Assembly: GCA_945889495.1 (NCBI GenBank)
Contig: CAMDBU010000014.1
Location: 1 to 61,140 of the forward strand
Reading direction: 5' to 3'
Origin: Syntrophobacter sp. SbD2
Lineage (GTDB): Bacteria; Desulfobacterota; Binatia; UBA9968
DNA length: 61,140 nt
Below are positions 9,446-17,149 of this stretch, one piece after another. Under the pieces are notes generated by a model. It searched no databases. It worked only from the letters and a program-made list of their open reading frames with translations, and was not told the DNA's origin. The stretch's first letter is position 1; the number at the start of each line of letters is the position of its first letter. Position numbers and translations under genes: made by a program.

Positions 9446-9555
9446 TTATCTCGCAAAGGCGCAAAGACGCAAAGGGTAAGGAAGCTGGTTTCCGAATACT
9501 TAGCGCCTTGGCGCCCCTTCGACGTAGCTCAGGACATGCTTTGCGAGAGATAGTC
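9446..9555. repeat. CGCAAAGGCGC repeat with a CTTCGAC repeat nested in it
   Basis: ATCTCGCAAAGGCGCAAAGA at about 9448 starts one arm and CTTAGCGCCTTGGCGC (ending about 9514) begins the opposite arm, which resumes as CTTTGCGAGAGAT at 9539. Between them, 9515-9538 (CCCTTCGACGTAGCTCAGGA plus CATG) is a copy of the CTTCGAC/CTCAGGAC repeat. The second family has apparently inserted into the first. Confidence 0.7.
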
Positions 9556-9563
9556 CTAAAATC

Positions 9564-10532
9564 TTGAACGCAAAACCCTACATCGCGCCTTGGTGGCTGC
9601 CCGGCGGCAACGCGCAGACCATTTACGCCCGGGCGCTTGGGCGCAATTACAGCATCGAGTACCAGCGCCAGCGTTGGAACACGCCGGACGGGGATTTCAT
9701 CGATCTCGATTGGGTGAATCGTGAGAGCAAGACGGCGAAGCTGCTGGTGCTGTTCCACGGTCTCGAAGGCAGTTCGCGTAGCCATTACGCGCTGAGTTTG
9801 ATGACGCTCGCTCAACGGATCGGCTGGCGCGGCGTGGTGCCGCACTTTCGCGGTTGCGGCGGCGAGATCAACCGCCTGCCGCGCGCTTACCACTCCGGCG
9901 ACGCCGCCGAGATCGATTGGATCTTGCGCCGGCTCAAAAGCGAAAATCCCGATTGCGAAATCTACGTTGCCGGCGTTTCACTCGGCGGCAACATGCTGCT
10001 CAAATGGCTGGGTGAGCAGGCTGATGTAGCTACGACAGTTGTTAAAGGCGCGGTGGCGGTATCCGCGCCGGTGGACCTGCACGCCGCCGCGGCGGTGTTG
10101 GACTTTGGTTACCGCCGCGCGATTTACACAAGGCGCTTCTTGCGCTCGCTGCGAGCGAAGGTACTGGCGAAGATCGCAACGCATAAGTTAGATATTCCGA
10201 TCGAAGCCGTGCGCCGCTGTTCGACCTTGCGCCAGATCGACGATCTCTACACCGCGCCGATCAATGGCTTTAAAGACGCCGACGATTACTGGACCCGCGC
10301 CAGCAGTAAACCCTTGCTAACAAATATTCGCGTTCCGACCTTGCTGCTCAACGCGCGCAACGATCCGTTCCTGCCTGCCGATGCCCTGCCGGCGCAGAAA
10401 GAAGTTTCTGATGCCGTCACGCTGGAATTTCCCGTCTCAGGTGGCCATGTGGGATTCGTGGCTGGGAGTATGCCCGGTAATTTGGCCTGGCTACCGCAGC
10501 GAATTCTGAATCATTTCTCGGTTGGAATTTAG
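9564..10532 (+). CDS. YheT-type alpha/beta-fold hydrolase
   Basis: A 322-residue serine hydrolase of the YheT group. It starts with the family opening WWLPGGNAQTIYA, has the HG oxyanion segment LFHGLEGSSRSHY, the nucleophile elbow GVSLGGN, the acid in LLNARNDPF and the catalytic His in SGGHVGF. Physiological substrates of YheT proteins are poorly defined; esterase activity is the usual assumption. The start is a TTG at 9564 with no convincing ribosome-binding site, and no upstream ATG exists in frame before the repeat, so the exact start is uncertain. Confidence 0.9.
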   Translation: MNAKPYIAPWWLPGGNAQTIYARALGRNYSIEYQRQRWNTPDGDFIDLDWVNRESKTAKLLVLFHGLEGSSRSHYALSLMTLAQRIGWRGVVPHFRGCGGEINRLPRAYHSGDAAEIDWILRRLKSENPDCEIYVAGVSLGGNMLLKWLGEQADVATTVVKGAVAVSAPVDLHAAAAVLDFGYRRAIYTRRFLRSLRAKVLAKIATHKLDIPIEAVRRCSTLRQIDDLYTAPINGFKDADDYWTRASSKPLLTNIRVPTLLLNARNDPFLPADALPAQKEVSDAVTLEFPVSGGHVGFVAGSMPGNLAWLPQRILNHFSVGI

Positions 10533-10569
10533 GCTGATGGAACCGCAGCGTAGTTGCGTCGATGTAGTT

Positions 10570-10621
10570 AAGGGAGGGCGGGTTTTCCAACCCGCCGGGC
10601 GGACAGGAATGTCCTCCCTCC
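10570..10621. repeat. Clustered hairpins between convergent genes
   Basis: GGCGGGTT-TTCC-AACCCGCC (10577-10596) is followed by GGACA-GGAA-TGTCC, and the whole is bracketed by AAGGGAGG and CCTCCCT. The hairpins sit between the converging hydrolase and kelch genes and could stop transcription from both sides, though no T run follows. The first hairpin is the same family as 6441-6459. Confidence 0.6.
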
Positions 10622-10696
10622 TTTGGATTTGCGATGTGTGAATCGTAGGAAAGTCGATGTCGCGGCGCGCTTTCAAGAGGATGAGCTTCTCGTTGT

Positions 10697-11692
10697 CTAG
10701 GGCGTCAGCACTTCATTCACCGACGAATACGTCGCACCTGGCTGGGGCCCGCCGGAGATGACGTAAATGGAATTGCCGATGACGGCGGCGCCGAGGCCGT
10801 GGCGGGCGGTGGGCATGGGGGACCAGCCTTGCCATTTGTTTTTGGCGGGGTCGTAGGATTCGACGTTGGCGTGGGTGCTGCGGCCGTATTCGCCGCCGAA
10901 GACGAAGATTTTTCCATTGAGCACGGCGGCGACAATGCCGCTGCGGGTGGTCGGGATCGGCGAGCGATTGCGCCAGCGATTGGCCGCCGGGTCGTATTCT
11001 TCGTTGTCGCCGATGCTGCGGTCGTGGTTGCCGTTGATGCGGCCGGCGATGGCGTAGAGTTTGCCGTCGACGACGCCGATGGCGTGGTGATCGCGCGGCG
11101 TGATCATGCGCGCATGCTTGCTCCAGCTATTCTCCACCGGATCGTAGGACTCGTTGGCCGGAGTGTTGCGGCCGTTCTTAGCGACGCCGCCGACGGCGAA
11201 AATTTTTCCGCCGATGATGCCGACGGCGAGGGCGCCGCGCGGGGTCGGCATGGCTTTTTTCATCGTCCAGCGATCTTTGGTGGGGTCGTATTCGTAAACG
11301 GTATCCACCGGGCCGACGCCGGAAATATAGCCGCCGATGACATAGATCTTGCCATTGACCGCCGCGGCGCCGACATGGTGCAGCGGTTTGGGCAAAGGCG
11401 CGCGACCGCGCCAGCTATCGCTGGCTGGGTCGTATTCTTCGACCAGGTTGCCGCCTTTATCGTAGCCGCCCATGACGTAAATTTTGCCGGCGATCTCTGC
11501 CGCGGCGACTTCGGTGCGCGCTGAAGGCATGGGCGCGCGGCTGGTCCACTTGCCGGGCAGTTGCGCGCCGGCGTCGGAGCCGAGCGCCAAGAGGGTCGGA
11601 AATATTACCACTGAGACGCGGAGGACGCGGAGGAAATTCCGAATCGAAAATTCTCGGCGACCTCTGCGTCTCCGCGGTGAATCAATCTTCAT
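10697..11692 (-). CDS. Secreted kelch-repeat beta-propeller protein
   Basis: A 331-residue protein with about six kelch motifs of the form GGKIYVxGGY...EYDPxxxxW (KIYVMGGYDKG, KIYVIGGYISG, KIFAVGGVAKN, KLYAIAGRING, KIFVFGGEYGR, SIYVISGGPQP), enough for one six-bladed propeller. A hydrophobic segment near residues 26-43 (VSVVIFPTLLALGSDAGA) looks like a signal peptide. The preceding Arg-rich tail (PRRRRGRRE) is the translation of a dispersed CACCGCGGAGACGC repeat, so the original start may lie nearer residue 25. Kelch propellers mediate binding or, rarely, catalysis; none can be named here. Confidence 0.85.
   Translation of the reverse strand: MKIDSPRRRRGRREFSIRNFLRVLRVSVVIFPTLLALGSDAGAQLPGKWTSRAPMPSARTEVAAAEIAGKIYVMGGYDKGGNLVEEYDPASDSWRGRAPLPKPLHHVGAAAVNGKIYVIGGYISGVGPVDTVYEYDPTKDRWTMKKAMPTPRGALAVGIIGGKIFAVGGVAKNGRNTPANESYDPVENSWSKHARMITPRDHHAIGVVDGKLYAIAGRINGNHDRSIGDNEEYDPAANRWRNRSPIPTTRSGIVAAVLNGKIFVFGGEYGRSTHANVESYDPAKNKWQGWSPMPTARHGLGAAVIGNSIYVISGGPQPGATYSSVNEVLTP
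11608..11681. repeat. CACCGCGGAGACGC palindromic repeat forming a gene start
   Basis: CCACTGAGACGCGGAGGACG on one side and the opposing CCTCTGCGTCTCCGCGGTGA on the other form a loose inverted repeat of a common dispersed family; a related copy is at 49785-49861. It lies within the kelch gene's first 28 codons, so those residues are repeat-encoded. Confidence 0.65.
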
Positions 11693-11738
11693 GGGTTATT
11701 CTGATGCGCGGTTCGCAGCGTAGACAGTTCGCGCAGGT

Positions 11739-12482
11739 TCACGCCGGATAAGGATTGTCCAAGGCATGCTGTTCCATGAGCGCTTGCAGGTCGACCATGA
11801 TGAAGGCGCAGTATTTGGGATCGTAGCCTAGCTTCTTGGCGGTCTTACCTTGTTCCAAGATGCGCTGGAGGATCATGCGATTCAAAGGCCCATGGCCCAT
11901 GTGGTCTTCATGCTGCACCAAGTCGGCTTCGGCGTGGGCGTTAAAATAGATCGCTTGGCGCTTGCTCATGCCGTAATGGCTGACCAGGGCTTGGCTCCAT
12001 TGCTGGGACCAGTGGCCGAGGGTTTCTTCGTAAACATGGGCGCCCCAGAGCTCGATGATCGAGCCGTCTTGAAACACCCGCCGGCAATAATCGCTGATCG
12101 CCCGTCCCGGCGCTGAGGCCGGTTTTTCGAACAGTTCTTCTTTGCTCAGCCCCAAGGCGTTGGCGGTTTCGAGCAGAATCAAAATATGGCCCGGCGGCTT
12201 GGGCGAGATCAGCTCTTCGGCGACTTTGTCGCACAGCGGTGCCAGCAGATCGAAATTTTCCACGAAGAACGGCAAATGGACGTAGTAAGACACCGCGTTG
12301 AGCGCCACCACCTCGATGGAAAATAGCCCCCAGTCCTTGAAAAAGCGCCGCAGGCTGCCAATCGGCAAGGTGCCGTCGCGGAGGCGGCTCATGAACTCGC
12401 CCTGATGAATGCGCTTGTGCCAATGACGATGCACTTCGCTATAGAGTTCGTCGACGAAGATTTTGGCTGGGCCGGAGTCCAT
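11739..12482 (-). CDS. TenA/PqqC-like (heme-oxygenase-fold) putative iron redox enzyme
   Basis: A 247-residue all-helical protein of the TenA/PqqC/CADD superfamily. Visible candidate metal ligands are VAEELISPKPPGH (helix 4-5 Glu and His), ELWGAHVYEE, and HAEADLVQHEDH late in the protein, resembling the H-x3-D-x2/3-H pattern of heme-oxygenase-like diiron oxidases. No TenA catalytic Cys motif was recognised, so thiaminase activity is less likely. It is divergent from a ferritin-like gene (12608), across 125 bases. The substrate is unknown; a diiron oxygenase or cofactor-synthesis role is inference. Confidence 0.75.
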   Translation of the reverse strand: MDSGPAKIFVDELYSEVHRHWHKRIHQGEFMSRLRDGTLPIGSLRRFFKDWGLFSIEVVALNAVSYYVHLPFFVENFDLLAPLCDKVAEELISPKPPGHILILLETANALGLSKEELFEKPASAPGRAISDYCRRVFQDGSIIELWGAHVYEETLGHWSQQWSQALVSHYGMSKRQAIYFNAHAEADLVQHEDHMGHGPLNRMILQRILEQGKTAKKLGYDPKYCAFIMVDLQALMEQHALDNPYPA

Positions 12483-12607
12483 TTAAGTCTTAGATTATGA
12501 GTGGTTAGGTCGTCTGACCAGCTTTCACTGCGGACTGATTTCTTGTATTGTTAAAACCTAAATGATTGGCGGAGTCAATCACCGTTTGATGATCCGGCGG
12601 AGGAATC

Positions 12608-13264
12608 ATGGAAGCGCTCAAGCCCGAAGAGTTTTTACAGCAACTGATCGCCACCCGCGAAGCGTTCTGGGAAAAGATGAATGCCGAACGCAAGAGTTAC
12701 GGCGCCGAGAAGCCGTTGACTCCGGCGGTCGTGCTGCGCCGGCTGCAATTTGGCGTGGTCATGGAGCGCAAGGCGGCTGAGGTGACCGCGCCCTGGGTGA
12801 GTAAGATCCCCGATCTCGATCTGCAACAGCCGATGTCGGAGTATGTCGTCAATGAATTGAAGCATACCTCGATCCTGTGCCAGCGCATCCGCGATCTCAA
12901 CGGCGATCCGGACGGTTTGTGGAACAGTCCTTTGGCGGAATTAAAAGAGCTGTGGGACTTCCATGCCGGCTTGGGTTCGCTCTGCGAGCTCATCGCCAGC
13001 GTGCAGTTCGGTCATGAAGAGTTTTTTCCGCGCACGTCGAAATCATTCATCGAGCGCGTCACGCCGCTCGACCCGACCACGGCGGCGATCTATCGCGATG
13101 TTTTGCTCGCCGAAGAAGAGGGCCATGAGTGGATCGCGCCGGAGATTCTCAAACGCTACGCCACCGATGCCGAGTCGCAGCGGAAATGTCTGGCGGCGTT
13201 GAAGACGGGCTGTGAATTATTTGGCCGGGCGATTCAGAGCTTCAATCGAAGCATGCCGGCTTGA
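12608..13264 (+). CDS. Ferritin-like putative di-metal protein
   Basis: A 218-residue helical protein that I do not recognise by name. It contains two spaced ExxH-type motifs (NELKHTSIL and AEEEGHEW), an upstream Glu in GVVMERKAAEV and another in FGHEEFF, the E...ExxH...E...ExxH layout of ferritin-like diiron proteins. No signal peptide. The start is well supported by GGAGGAAT just ahead of the ATG. It is divergently paired with the TenA/PqqC-like gene. The metal-binding role is inferred from motif spacing only. Confidence 0.7.
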   Translation: MEALKPEEFLQQLIATREAFWEKMNAERKSYGAEKPLTPAVVLRRLQFGVVMERKAAEVTAPWVSKIPDLDLQQPMSEYVVNELKHTSILCQRIRDLNGDPDGLWNSPLAELKELWDFHAGLGSLCELIASVQFGHEEFFPRTSKSFIERVTPLDPTTAAIYRDVLLAEEEGHEWIAPEILKRYATDAESQRKCLAALKTGCELFGRAIQSFNRSMPA

Positions 13265-13351
13265 GAGCTTGTTGCTAGCCGCGGTTCGGGTATCCAAAAG
13301 GAAGAAGAGTCTTTAGATCGCCTAAGAACGGACAGGTTGGCTAAAGCGATC

Positions 13352-13534
13352 TCAGTGTTTGTGCTCGATCTTTTTGCCGTAGGTCACTTCACCTTTGTCG
13401 ACCCGCAGGGAAAAGCCGCAGTCGGGGTTGGTGCAAGCCCAGGCCTTGTACATCACCGAGGCGCCATCCTGGCCGTAGTCCGACAGCGGAATCAGTAACC
13501 CGTTATTGCATTTCTGACATTTAGGAAAATCCAT
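13352..13534 (-). CDS. Small zinc-ribbon protein
   Basis: A 60-residue protein with PKCQKCNNG near the start and ACTNPDCGFSL later, a four-cysteine zinc-ribbon layout, and a His-rich tail (KKIEHKH). The ATG at 13534 is preferred over one 24 bases upstream because AAGGAG lies just ahead of it. It stands alone and its function is unknown. Confidence 0.72.
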   Translation of the reverse strand: MDFPKCQKCNNGLLIPLSDYGQDGASVMYKAWACTNPDCGFSLRVDKGEVTYGKKIEHKH

Positions 13535-13734
13535 CTCCGCTCCTTCTTTCAACCCCACCTACCTGGGCTCAAGCGCTTCACGTAGGAAAATTTTATCGTA
13601 TCGGGAGAGGATAAATCAAGCTAAGCTCTTTGACGGTCAGAAATACTAGAACCGCGAGATGCGACTTTTGGACGCAAAAAAGTGGCAATCGACAGCGTCG
13701 ATTACCCCTTTGAGCGGAAGCATGCAAAGCGCGA

Positions 13735-14037
13735 TTACTTGGATTTCTTCTCCATCGCGTCGGCTTTCTTTTCGGTCATCTTATCTTTGGCTTTGTCGGC
13801 GGCCTTTTTGACGGTCTTTTTGGCTTTGCCTTTGGCCTTGCCTTTAGCTTTTTCTTCGACTTTGTCACCAACTTTGTCGACCACCTTATCGGCGACTTTG
13901 TCCATCTTCTTATCGGTTGCCGGCAGCGCGGGAACTGCTGGCACCGCCGGTGTTGCCGGTTTGGCTTGGGCGAAACTCACTCCGCTCAAGGCCAAGGTCA
14001 TCACCGCGACGACGAAAACTTTAATAGCGTTTTTCAC
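13735..14037 (-). CDS. Secreted Lys/Ala-rich low-complexity protein
   Basis: About 100 residues: a clear signal peptide (VFVVAVMTLALSGVSFAQ), a Pro/Ala linker (PATPAVPAVPALPAT) and a C-terminal half made of repeating KVADKV, DKVEEKAKGKAKGKAKK and KAADKAKDK units. The tail is strongly basic and probably a long charged helix, as in histone-H1-like or polyanion-binding proteins. The GTG at 14037 is chosen because GGAGGT at 14045-14050 is well placed; the longer reading starts inside that site. No function can be assigned; binding to LPS or nucleic acid is speculation. Confidence 0.7.
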   Translation of the reverse strand: MKNAIKVFVVAVMTLALSGVSFAQAKPATPAVPAVPALPATDKKMDKVADKVVDKVGDKVEEKAKGKAKGKAKKTVKKAADKAKDKMTEKKADAMEKKSK

Positions 14038-14140
14038 TTTAATCACCTCCCTTTGTCAGAATAGACGCTGCGATCAGCGCTTCATTCAAAGGACCATGGA
14101 AACTGGTCAAACACAAGCGCACGTTGTTGCGCTGGGCGAA

Positions 14141-15235
14141 TTACACACCGTAAAACTGTCGAGCGTTGTCCTCTAAAAGCTTTTTGCGCACCGGCGCGGC
14201 GATGTCGGCGCGATCCTTGAGGATGGTCGCGGTGCCCTCGGTGCGGTCGGCGTGGGGATAGTCCGACGAAAACATGAATAGATCTTCGCCCACCTCACCG
14301 ACGATTTTCGGCAAGGTTGCTTCGTTGCCCTCGCAGCCGAAGTAAATCCGGCCGGTCTTCAAATATTCGCTGGGCGCATGGCTGAGCAAATCCTTGGCGC
14401 CGTAACGCGGATTCTCAAAGTGGTCGTCCATGCGCTCGACATGGGCCGGCACCCAGCTGATGCCGCCTTCGAGGAAGGCGAACTTCAAATTCTTATAGCG
14501 ATCGAGCAGGCCGGAGCAGAGCACGCTGGTGAGGCCGGCCATGATCGGAAAGATGCCGGCTAGCACGCGGTTGGGAAAGTGGTGTTCGAATAGCGTGTCG
14601 ACGAACGGGAACTGCAAACTGAAGTGGACGGCGATGGGCATCTTGACCCGGTCGCACTCGGCGAAGAAGACATCATGGTCGGGATGATCCAAACGGCGCG
14701 CGCCGGCGGTGCCGTTGATCATCACCGCTTTGACACCCATGTCGGAGAGCCGGGTGATTTCCTTGGCCGCGCCCACCGGATCGAGCAGCGAGACTACGCC
14801 AACGGCGCGCAAACGGTCGGGCGCCTGGTTGCACGCTTCGTTCAGCCAAGTGTTGTAGGCGCGGCAGATGCCGTTGCCCAAGATGCCGTCGGGCCAGGCG
14901 TTGGCGTGGAGCAAAAAGCTTGGATAGATAAACTGCAGATCGATCTTCTCGCGGTCGAGATCGTCCAGGCGCTCTTTGATGTTGTTCAACGTCTGGCTGC
15001 CCGGCGAGGCGCGCCGCGCCGATTGCAAGGCTTTCCCCGGAGGGGCGGCGGTGCCGGGGGCGCCGGCGCCCATGATGGTCGGCCGCTTATACGAGGTATG
15101 GCCGTCGACCACCCAGAAATTATGGCCCTGCTCGTCGCCCAACAACCGCGGCCGGTAGTTGCGCAACGCCGGCTCCATGTATTTGTCGAAGATCTCTTCG
15201 CTCTCAAAAAAATGTCCATCGCCGTCGATAATCAT
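14141..15235 (-). CDS. Amidohydrolase 2 (ACMSD-like) family protein
   Basis: A 364-residue TIM-barrel metal-dependent hydrolase or decarboxylase of the amidohydrolase-2 family: DGDGHFFES at the start, YPSFLLHANAW, PIAVHFSLQF (metal His), FLEGGISWVP and FSSDYPHADR (catalytic Asp). Members include ACMSD, gamma-resorcylate decarboxylase and lactone hydrolases of aromatic catabolism; the precise substrate cannot be told. It ends a minus-strand run with two binding proteins and a racemase-like protein, which suggests a catabolic operon. Confidence 0.88.
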   Translation of the reverse strand: MIIDGDGHFFESEEIFDKYMEPALRNYRPRLLGDEQGHNFWVVDGHTSYKRPTIMGAGAPGTAAPPGKALQSARRASPGSQTLNNIKERLDDLDREKIDLQFIYPSFLLHANAWPDGILGNGICRAYNTWLNEACNQAPDRLRAVGVVSLLDPVGAAKEITRLSDMGVKAVMINGTAGARRLDHPDHDVFFAECDRVKMPIAVHFSLQFPFVDTLFEHHFPNRVLAGIFPIMAGLTSVLCSGLLDRYKNLKFAFLEGGISWVPAHVERMDDHFENPRYGAKDLLSHAPSEYLKTGRIYFGCEGNEATLPKIVGEVGEDLFMFSSDYPHADRTEGTATILKDRADIAAPVRKKLLEDNARQFYGV

Positions 15236-15300
15236 TGCTTCGCGCTCCCCTCCAGAATTCTTGCTAACTCTTAGCCACTACGCCGAGCGGTTGCAACTCG

Positions 15301-16074
15301 CTAGGACGAGCGCTTAGACACCGCGTCGGGCTCGAGACCGGTGGGGCAGGGATAAGCTTTGATGCTGTGTTTAATATTGTTGCGCGCCATGAGTTCGGCG
15401 TAGCTCACGCCTACCGCTTTGGTGTTGATCACCGGCACGCCGAGATGGGGTTCCAACTCTTCGGGCGTCACCACATAAGGATAAATCTTGCCGCCCAGCG
15501 GAATGATCGCCTGAGCTCCCTGGGCGACCAGCTCTTTGCCCACCGCCAGGGTCCGTTCGACGACGATATCGTGATAGCCGGACAGATCGCCGGTGTCGTA
15601 GAGAGCGACGGTGCGGATGCCGCTAACGAACGGCGTCATGCCGTAGGTCTGGACCATGCGCATGGTGTGCGGCATATGGGTCTCCAAGGGCACGATGAGA
15701 CCGAAGCGGTCGCAAATGCTGGCGGCGAAATGGAGCGACGCGCGCAGCAAACCGATCACCGGGATGCGCACCGCCAGCCGGCTCGCCTCCACGCCGGGAT
15801 CGAAGGTGTTGCTCTGGATCACCGCGTCGAAGCCCTGACGCTCGGCTTCGATGGCTTTTTTCACCAGCGCCGGAGTTTCCAATATATGATGCAGGCCGGA
15901 CAGCGCTTTGCGCTCTTCCAACAGGCGCAGCACCGCGCCGCTGCCGAGATCTTCGGGGTAGGCGAGTTCAAAAGTGGTGTCGGGCGAGGCGTAGCCCTTG
16001 AGCAGTTTGGCGATATGCACTTCGAGTTCGGCGGAGTGGCGCTGGGCGGAATGGTTTAAAAACATGAAACGCAT
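15301..16074 (-). CDS. Asp/Glu/hydantoin racemase-like protein lacking the catalytic cysteines
   Basis: A 257-residue protein with the fold pattern of hydantoin racemase/maleate isomerase proteins (FLNHSAQRHS, EAERQGFDAVIQ, VPVIGLLRAS-like IPVIGLLRAS). The family uses two cysteines. At the first site, normally C-F-x-D-P, this protein has SNTFDPG; at the second, normally a G-C motif, it has IPLGGKIYP. Both cysteines appear replaced. It is therefore unlikely to racemise by the usual two-base mechanism and may have another reaction or a binding role. It lies between an extracellular binding protein and an amidohydrolase. Confidence 0.82.
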   Translation of the reverse strand: MRFMFLNHSAQRHSAELEVHIAKLLKGYASPDTTFELAYPEDLGSGAVLRLLEERKALSGLHHILETPALVKKAIEAERQGFDAVIQSNTFDPGVEASRLAVRIPVIGLLRASLHFAASICDRFGLIVPLETHMPHTMRMVQTYGMTPFVSGIRTVALYDTGDLSGYHDIVVERTLAVGKELVAQGAQAIIPLGGKIYPYVVTPEELEPHLGVPVINTKAVGVSYAELMARNNIKHSIKAYPCPTGLEPDAVSKRSS

Positions 16075-16138
16075 GATGTTCTCCTTTTTTGACGATAGGA
16101 CTTCTGGGATCGATGGGACCTATATTAATCTCGCGCGA

Positions 16139-17149
16139 TCAGCCGCCGAAAATTCCGCGCATCTGTTTGGCGTACTCGTCGAGCTTTTCCGCCAGGGCCG
16201 GGTTGACCGGGACGATTTTTAAATCTTTCAGCATCGCCGCCGCTTCGTTGACCAGGTCGCCGCGGGCGATGTGGCGGCCTGGGGTCTGCATGAGTCTTTG
16301 CCCTTCGCGCGACAGCACGAATTCCAAAAATAACTTTGCCGCATTGGGATGGGGCGCGCCGGTGGCGATACCGGCGCCGACCATGATCGCCGGCACCGGG
16401 CCTAACGCGGTCCAGTCGATGGGCGCGCCGCGCTCTTTTATGCGCTCCACCGACGATACCGGAATATTGATATCGTAAACCCCTTCGCCGGCGACCACCA
16501 ATTGGGCCAGGAGCTCGTGGCCTTCGCGCGGGCTCGGCTGCTGTTTTGCCAGCTCGCGCATGAATTTCATGCCGCGCTCCTGCCCGAGAATTTGCAACAT
16601 GCCGACGAACCAGTCGGCCTTAGTGCCTTCCATGAGCAGCTTGCCCTTCCATTTGCTATCGAGCAGGTCGTCATAAGACTTCGCCAGCTGAGAGCGTGGC
16701 ACCAGCCGGGTGTTATAGGCGCTGACGTAGGCGTTGTAATAGACCGTGGTCCAGAAACCTTCTTCCTTGAACTCCTTGGCATAGAGGGCGTTGGGCTGCG
16801 GTAGGTAGCGCGCCAGAACGCCGCTGCGGTTGAAAATATGCATGCTGAACTCGACGGTCTGGATAATATCGGCAAAGACCTTCTTGGCGCGGAATTCGGT
16901 CAGGACGCGGGTCAGGAGTTTTTCACTGCCGGTGCGGTGCAGCTTCACTTTTATAAATGGATAGCGCTTTTCGAACTCGCCGATGATCCCGTTGGCTTCG
17001 GCCAGGTTCATCGACGCGTAGTAGACTAACTCGCCTTCGCGCTTGGCGGCGTCGATCAGCGCATCGTTGGTCGCCGCTTGGCCGCTTGGCGCGACCATGG
17101 TGAGCCACAACAACAAAAACAAACCTATGCTCGAAGTTCGCGACTTCAT
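16139..17149 (-). CDS. Extracellular solute-binding protein (iron/polyamine-type SBP)
   Basis: A 336-residue binding protein with signal peptide (SIGLFLLLWLTMVAPSGQA) and class features: ALIDAAKREGELVYYAS, FEKRYPFIKVKLHRTG, FADIIQTVE, WKGKLLMEG, and a late HPNAAKLFLEFVLSREGQ. These match the FbpA/periplasmic ferric-type SBP family, but such proteins in environmental genomes often bind organic ligands. Its ATG at 17149 directly abuts the stop of the upstream NMT1-type gene, so the two are co-translated. No permease adjoins it. Confidence 0.9.
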   Translation of the reverse strand: MKSRTSSIGLFLLLWLTMVAPSGQAATNDALIDAAKREGELVYYASMNLAEANGIIGEFEKRYPFIKVKLHRTGSEKLLTRVLTEFRAKKVFADIIQTVEFSMHIFNRSGVLARYLPQPNALYAKEFKEEGFWTTVYYNAYVSAYNTRLVPRSQLAKSYDDLLDSKWKGKLLMEGTKADWFVGMLQILGQERGMKFMRELAKQQPSPREGHELLAQLVVAGEGVYDINIPVSSVERIKERGAPIDWTALGPVPAIMVGAGIATGAPHPNAAKLFLEFVLSREGQRLMQTPGRHIARGDLVNEAAAMLKDLKIVPVNPALAEKLDEYAKQMRGIFGG

